Below, piece by piece: positions 59,242 to 64,000 of a DNA stretch of 64,000 bases (the stretch's first letter is position 1; the number at the start of each line of letters is the position of its first letter). This stretch comes from Clostridia bacterium. Lineage in GTDB: Bacteria; Bacillota; Clostridia; Oscillospirales; Acutalibacteraceae. Where the stretch lies: the NCBI GenBank assembly GCA_017407755.1, contig JAFQVY010000020.1, forward strand, positions 1-64,000, given 5' to 3'. Under the pieces are notes generated by a model. It was not told where the DNA came from. It saw only the letters and a list, made by a program, of their open reading frames with translations, and searched no databases. The position numbers were made by a program, and so were the translations under genes.

Positions 59242-61812
59242 ATGAAAAAACGTATTCTTTCATTAATCCTGTGCATAGCTTTGTGCATAGGCGTTGCCAC
59301 AGCTTTTTCTGGCTGTAGCGGCAGCACAAAAGATGCTTTTGTTATTATGACAGAGCAGCTTGACGGACTTTTTAACCCCTTCTTTTCAACATCAGCAAAC
59401 GACGGCACAATCGTAAGTATGACCCAGATTGGTATGCTTTCGTCTAAGTATGTTGACGGTGAGGTGCAGGTTGCCTACGGCGACAATGAGGCTGTTGTAG
59501 TTAAGGATTACGACATCGTTGAAAACGATGATGACACCGTAACCTATAACTTTGTTCTTAAAAACGGCATCAAGTATTCCGACGGTCAGCCCCTCACAAT
59601 GGAAGACGTGCTTTTTAACTACTATGTTTACCTTGACCCAGTTTACACAGGTTCTTCAACTCTTTATTCTACCGATATTTTAGGCCTTTCCGAGTATAGA
59701 ACCCAGACAGTGGGCTCTTCCTCAAATGATAGTGATGACCTTATTACTTCACAGGCAACCTCCCGTGCAAATGCAAGAATTATGGAGCTTGTAAATCTTT
59801 TCAACTCCGAAATCAAGGCTTCTTCCACTAAGGAAGTTGGCTACGATGCAATGAAGGAGGCTATCACTTCCTATAATGTAAGCAACGGCTACAAGTCTGC
59901 AATCTCTAACGATGCTGACTCCGTTACTAACGAAAACCTTCTTGAAGATTACGATTATGCACTTAAGCTTTTTAAAGAAGAGCTTGAGAACGACTACCTC
60001 GGTGCTCAGGAGTCTTACATAGACGAGCCTTATAAGTCTTATGAGGAATTCAAAGACGAAATCTTCTGCTTTATGTACACAGAAGGCTACGTTGAGGTAG
60101 AGTATGCAGAGGGCGAAGACGGCAAAATTGACCGTACCAACATTAAAACTCTCACACCCTCATATCCCTCTTCAATAACTACAAAAGAAGCCGCAATCGA
60201 TTACATCTTCAACGATAAAATCGCACGCGAGCTTGACATTATCCTTCTTTACTGGGGCACAGCCTCAACTCTTACAACAGAGTACACAGCAAAGGCTAAG
60301 GAAGTTATTCTTCACGAAAACGTTACTGACGACAGCACTCTTGCAGTTCCCTCAATTTCAGGTATTGTTTCTTTAGGCCATACCGATAAGGCAGGCTCTA
60401 CAATTACAGTTAACGGTACAGATTACAAGGTTGCATCAGGTCATAACGATGACGGCACAGTAGCAAATGAGGGTGAATACGACGTTCTTTCAATTACCAT
60501 TGACGGCGTTGACCCCAAGGCTATCTGGAACTTTGCAATTCCCGTTGCACCTCAGCACTATTACGGTGAGGGCAGTAAGGTTGGCGTTGATATTGAAAAC
60601 AACCTCTTCGGCGTTGAGTTTGCAAGCTTTGACTTTATGACAGACGTTGTTCAGTCAACACGTAACATCAAGCTTCCCATGGGTGCCGGTGCTTATAAGG
60701 CAACCAACACAAAGAACGAGGACAATCCTTCCGAGAGCGATTTCTACATCAATAACGTTGTATATTTCAAGGCTAACGAGCATTTCTCAACAGTAGGCGA
60801 GGGTATTGAAAACGCCAAGATTGAGAAAATCCGCTATCAGGTAGTAAGCTCTTCTAACGCCATTGCCGCATTACAGGACGGCAACGTTCACTACGTTTCA
60901 CCTTCTCTTACAACCGATAACTACGAAAAACTTGAAGACCTTGCTTCTAAGGGTATGGTTACTCTTACCGAGGACCAGTTGGGCTACGGTTACATCGGTA
61001 TCAATGCTGCTAAGGTTAACGACATCAACTTAAGAAAGGCAATTATGTGTGCTATGAACACATCTCTTGCTCTTGACTACTACCGTGCAGGTACTGCCGA
61101 GCAGATTTACTGGCCTATGTCTAAGGTTAGCTGGGCATATCCCGACGGAAGTGATGCCGACGACAACGGCTTTGACTATCCTCCTCTTGGCGTTTGGAGT
61201 GATGAAATCGCAAGAAATAACGTTGAAAAATATATGCAGCAGGCAGGCGTTTCTGCCGGCGACAGTGAGCTTAAGGTTAAGTTTACAATTGCAGGCTCAA
61301 GCCTTCAGGACCACCCCACATACAAGGTGTTCCGTGATGCAGCTACACTCCTTAATGATTTAGGCTGGGACGTAGAGGTTGTTTGCGATACTCAGGCTCT
61401 TACAAAGATTAACACAGGTTCTCTCGAAGTTTGGGCAGCAGCATGGTCAAGTGCTTTAGACCCCGACCTCTATCAGGTTTACCACAAGGACTCTACTGCT
61501 ACAAGCACACTTGCTTGGGGTTATCCTTACCTTAAGACAAGCGGTACAGCAGAAGAAATGAACATTCTTGACGATTTAAGCGACTTAATCGACGAAGCAA
61601 GAGAAACCAACGACCAGCAAGAGCGTTCTGAGCTTTATAAAGAGGCAATGGAAGAAATCCTTGACCTTGCAATTGAGCTCCCCGTTTACCAGAGAAGCGT
61701 GCTCTATGCATTTAATTCAAAGGTAATCAACCCCTCAAGCCTTCCTTCCGAGGCTGAGATGAATCCCTATTCTTCACCTCTTGACAGAATCTGGGAAGTT
61801 GAATTCGCATAA
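59242..61812 (+). CDS. Oligopeptide ABC transporter substrate-binding lipoprotein, extra long
   Basis: 856 residues, against about 520-600 for usual OppA. Lipobox 'FSGC' (Cys near 25). The SBP_bac_5 fold is seen in 'TEQLDGLFNPFFSTSANDGT' (start of domain 1), 'LKNGIKYSDGQPLTMEDVLF', 'YGYIGINAAKVNDINLRKAI' and 'YTAKAKEVI' and the closing 'MNPYSSPLDRIW'. About 220 residues (about 160-385) between 'LGLSEYRTQT' and 'AVPSISGIVSLGH' are an insertion rich in acidic residues and Tyr, absent in typical family members. RBS AAAGGAG. The downstream oppB and oppC genes complete the importer. Confidence 0.88.
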   Translation: MKKRILSLILCIALCIGVATAFSGCSGSTKDAFVIMTEQLDGLFNPFFSTSANDGTIVSMTQIGMLSSKYVDGEVQVAYGDNEAVVVKDYDIVENDDDTVTYNFVLKNGIKYSDGQPLTMEDVLFNYYVYLDPVYTGSSTLYSTDILGLSEYRTQTVGSSSNDSDDLITSQATSRANARIMELVNLFNSEIKASSTKEVGYDAMKEAITSYNVSNGYKSAISNDADSVTNENLLEDYDYALKLFKEELENDYLGAQESYIDEPYKSYEEFKDEIFCFMYTEGYVEVEYAEGEDGKIDRTNIKTLTPSYPSSITTKEAAIDYIFNDKIARELDIILLYWGTASTLTTEYTAKAKEVILHENVTDDSTLAVPSISGIVSLGHTDKAGSTITVNGTDYKVASGHNDDGTVANEGEYDVLSITIDGVDPKAIWNFAIPVAPQHYYGEGSKVGVDIENNLFGVEFASFDFMTDVVQSTRNIKLPMGAGAYKATNTKNEDNPSESDFYINNVVYFKANEHFSTVGEGIENAKIEKIRYQVVSSSNAIAALQDGNVHYVSPSLTTDNYEKLEDLASKGMVTLTEDQLGYGYIGINAAKVNDINLRKAIMCAMNTSLALDYYRAGTAEQIYWPMSKVSWAYPDGSDADDNGFDYPPLGVWSDEIARNNVEKYMQQAGVSAGDSELKVKFTIAGSSLQDHPTYKVFRDAATLLNDLGWDVEVVCDTQALTKINTGSLEVWAAAWSSALDPDLYQVYHKDSTATSTLAWGYPYLKTSGTAEEMNILDDLSDLIDEARETNDQQERSELYKEAMEEILDLAIELPVYQRSVLYAFNSKVINPSSLPSEAEMNPYSSPLDRIWEVEFA

Positions 61813-61841
61813 TAGACGTAAAACGTAAAACGGAGTAACTA

Positions 61842-62834
61842 ATGTTTAAATATATTTTAAAAAGATTAGTAATGTCCGTGTTCATACTTTTAGGCGTTTC
61901 AATGATTATTTACTTCCTTATCCGATTGATGCCCGTTGATTTTATCCAGGATAAAATCAACGCCATCAATCAGGGCGGTGCCACCGTAAGCGAAGAAACC
62001 GTAAACGCTATGTATGAAATGTACGGACTTGGCGACAATAGCTTTCTTGGTATTCTCAAGGGCTATTTCAGCTGGCTTTCTGCTCTTGCAAGATTTGATT
62101 TGGGCACAAGCTTTGTATACGGCATCCCTGTTGCCGACGTTATTTTCGAGCACATGGGCGTTTCCTTTGCAATTGCTTTGATTGCCACAATTTTTGAGTT
62201 TTTAATCGCAATACCTCTTGGTATTACTGCGGCAACTCACCAGTATAGCTTCCGTGACTATCTGGTAACTGTACTTGTTATGATAGGCATTTCTCTTCCA
62301 AGCTTCTTCTTTGGACAGATGCTCAAGGATATTTTCGCCTTAAAGCTGGGGTGGTTCCCGGCGTCAGGCTTGGTTGATGCTACCGCATCTTATACAGGTC
62401 TTTCACTTTTAGGCGACTATATAAGGCACATGTTCCTGCCTATTTTAACTATTGTAATCTTAAGCATTGGCCCTCGTATGCGAATGACAAGAACCAATAT
62501 GCTTGAGGTTATGAATTCCGACTATATCCGTACTGCAAGAGCAAAGGGCCTTAAGGAAAGCGTTGTTATCAACAAGCACGCTTTCAGAAACACCCTCATT
62601 CCTCTTGTTACATCTCTGGCAGGTCTTTTACCTTCGCTTTTCTCAGGTGCTATTATTACCGAGCAGGTTTTCGACCTTCCCGGTATCGGTAACATAGCAC
62701 TTGACGCTATGAACCGCGGCGACATTCCCTTTATTATGGGCTACAATATGTTCCTTGCACTTTTAAGCGTAATCGGCGTGTTGCTTGCCGACCTTATGTA
62801 CGGTATTGTTGACCCAAGAGTAAAGCTTGAGTAA
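61842..62834 (+). CDS. oppB: Oligopeptide ABC transporter permease OppB-type
   Basis: 330 residues with about six membrane segments. The N-terminal 'MFKYILKRLVMSVFILLGVS' and the cytoplasmic coupling loop 'ARAKGLKESVVINKHAFRNTLIPLVT' (in pieces) with 'EQVFDLPGIGNIALDAMNRGD' are the OppB/DppB signature. It forms the channel with OppC. It starts 29 bases after the binding-protein gene. Confidence 0.95.
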   Translation: MFKYILKRLVMSVFILLGVSMIIYFLIRLMPVDFIQDKINAINQGGATVSEETVNAMYEMYGLGDNSFLGILKGYFSWLSALARFDLGTSFVYGIPVADVIFEHMGVSFAIALIATIFEFLIAIPLGITAATHQYSFRDYLVTVLVMIGISLPSFFFGQMLKDIFALKLGWFPASGLVDATASYTGLSLLGDYIRHMFLPILTIVILSIGPRMRMTRTNMLEVMNSDYIRTARAKGLKESVVINKHAFRNTLIPLVTSLAGLLPSLFSGAIITEQVFDLPGIGNIALDAMNRGDIPFIMGYNMFLALLSVIGVLLADLMYGIVDPRVKLE

Positions 62835-62845
62835 GGAGGTACATT

Positions 62846-63889
62846 ATGAGCGAAAACATAAATAATGAAGCTTTGGACGAAGCTTTGCAAAACGAAGTAC
62901 CTCACGACAAAACCGTAAGACTTATGTCGCCAACAAGAATGGTTGTCCGCAGATTTTTCCGTTCTAAATTAAGCGTTGTAGGTCTTGTAATGGTTATCGG
63001 CCTCTTTATATTTAGCTTTTTAGGCCCCGTTTTCTATACCCAGTGGGGGGAAATAGAGCTTGATGAAAGCGGCAAAACAGAATATTCTGTTTCAAGCACT
63101 ACTTATGAAGTAAACGGACAGGAGTACACAGTAAGACAAACTACAGAAAAGTATCTTAAAGATAATTTCTTAGCTCCTCCCAGTGCCGAGCATATCTTAG
63201 GCACAGATAACGAGGGTTATGATGTGTTTGTTCGTCTTATGTACGGCGGCAGAATTTCGCTTATTGTAAGCTTTATTGCTGTATTCCTCATTACAATCTT
63301 AGGTGTTATTTTAGGCGGTATCGCAGGCTATTTCGGCGGTGCAATCGATAACGCTATAATGCGACTTTGCGACGTGCTTATCTGCCTTCCCGGTATCCCG
63401 ATTTTGCTTATTATAAGCACAATCTTAGACGCCTCAGGAATAGACGCCAAATACCGCATTTACCTGCTTATGATTTATCTTACCTTTATCTCTTGGCCGG
63501 GCACAGCACGACTTGTCCGCGGTCAGATTTTATCCTTAAGAGAGCAGGAATATATGGTAGCGGCAGAAGCAATGGGTTTTTCAACTTCACGAAAAATCTT
63601 CAAGCACTTAGTACCCAACGTTATGCCTCAGCTTATTGTTCAGATGAGCTTAAGCCTTGGCAGTATGATTCTTTACGAAGCAACACTTTCGTACCTTAAC
63701 TTAGGTGTAAAAGCTCCTTATGCCGCTTGGGGTACTATGATAAACATTATTTCAACAAATCAGGATGTATTGCAGAATCACCTCAACGTATGGGTGCCTG
63801 CGGGTATCTGTATAGTTATTGCCGTATTGGGCTTTAACTTTATCGGTGACGGTCTCAGAGATGCACTTGACCCGAAAGCGAGGCGGTAA
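62846..63889 (+). CDS. oppC: Oligopeptide ABC transporter permease OppC-type
   Basis: 347 residues with AAGGAGG upstream and six membrane segments. 'RRFFRSKLSVVGLVMVIGLF' is the OppC N-terminal segment, 'HILGTDNEGYDVFVRLMYGGRISL' the entry motif, and 'AAEAMGFSTSRKIFKHLVPNVMPQLI' (in pieces) the coupling loop. An extra ~45-residue loop ('QWGEIELDESGKTEYS') before the motif 'APPSAEHILGT' lengthens the first periplasmic region. It precedes the gene cut by the window end. Confidence 0.95.
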   Translation: MSENINNEALDEALQNEVPHDKTVRLMSPTRMVVRRFFRSKLSVVGLVMVIGLFIFSFLGPVFYTQWGEIELDESGKTEYSVSSTTYEVNGQEYTVRQTTEKYLKDNFLAPPSAEHILGTDNEGYDVFVRLMYGGRISLIVSFIAVFLITILGVILGGIAGYFGGAIDNAIMRLCDVLICLPGIPILLIISTILDASGIDAKYRIYLLMIYLTFISWPGTARLVRGQILSLREQEYMVAAEAMGFSTSRKIFKHLVPNVMPQLIVQMSLSLGSMILYEATLSYLNLGVKAPYAAWGTMINIISTNQDVLQNHLNVWVPAGICIVIAVLGFNFIGDGLRDALDPKARR

Positions 63890-63892
63890 GTT

Positions 63893-64000
63893 ATGAGTAA
63901 TAATTATCTTTCAGGTAAAGAAATACGCGCCATCGCCAAGGAAAACAAAAAGGTGATGAAACGCCTTGAAGCTCAGAAGTACCGCAAGTGCGACGAGTCT
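63893..64000 (+). CDS. Start of probable oligopeptide ABC transporter ATPase (3' end outside window)
   Basis: 36 residues from ATG 63893, open to the last base: 'MSNNYLSGKEIRAIAKENKK' and on to 'AQKYRKCDES'. The start is 3 bases after the oppC stop. The sequence shown has no ATPase motif, but in this gene order OppD normally follows; a charged N-terminal extension before the ATPase fold is expected in some members. The call rests on position and is a guess. Confidence 0.5.
   Translation, partial: MSNNYLSGKEIRAIAKENKKVMKRLEAQKYRKCDES

Overview
The window looks like chromosome from an anaerobic, gut-type Clostridia of the Oscillospiraceae, near Ruminococcus. The evidence is type I dockerins on starch-active and surface proteins, CBM26-like modules with Thr/Glu linkers, acetate kinase, the [FeFe]-hydrogenase maturation genes, class IB dihydroorotate dehydrogenase with PyrK, and Gram-positive ribosome-binding sites and sigma-A promoters. 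No rRNA, CRISPR array, insertion sequence, integrase or phage gene was seen. Taxonomy is inferred from gene content, not from a marker gene.

Layout. 1-1093: 3' end of a starch-binding protein. 1190-3047: cyclase-family hydrolase, HAD phosphatase, QueH. 3073-5054: PadR, HAAS (DUF1700) and DUF4097 membrane module behind a palindromic operator. 5078-8341: Cof-type phosphatase and TmcAL on the minus strand, divergent from ackA. 8393-9075: two small membrane proteins. 9327-11774: secreted GH13 amylase with CBM26 and dockerin. 11885-13281: tRNA-Arg and an M29 aminopeptidase. 13351-22278: PyrR-type attenuator and the pyrC-carB-pyrK-pyrD-pyrF-pyrE-pyrB-pyrI operon, with no carA. 22286-26408: an attenuator-bearing leader, then the TM1266-type regulator, hydE, hydG and hydF. 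26433-31502: BMP-family nucleoside ABC importer. 31660-35165 (minus): GntR/YtrA regulator, ABC exporter and two paralogous lipoproteins. 35306-37333: MATE exporter and a small alarmone synthetase. 37448-37523: tRNA-Ala.

37698-48242 is the most unusual part. It is a run of exported proteins built from shared, mostly unrecognised modules: two carry TlpA/thioredoxin domains, three are lipoproteins, one ends in a dockerin, and its paralogue ends in a membrane anchor. A module of about 100-160 residues, with Y-Y/F-H near its start and W-L/M-x-x-C-x-Y/F-Y near its end, occurs four times in three of these proteins. Next to it on the minus strand (48280-50485) lie a NapH-like polyferredoxin fused to an extracytoplasmic thioredoxin and a membrane protein ending in a CXXC tail. 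Together they suggest a membrane redox relay serving cell-surface thioredoxins.

50688-64000 holds a 2410-residue membrane-anchored subtilase with BspA-type leucine-rich repeats, followed in the same direction by a repeat-bearing lipoprotein and an oligopeptide ABC importer (binding protein, two permeases, and the start of a probable ATPase cut by the window end). A plausible reading is surface proteolysis coupled to peptide uptake. Overall the window combines starch capture, peptide scavenging, nucleoside uptake, pyrimidine synthesis, and acetate/hydrogen fermentation.
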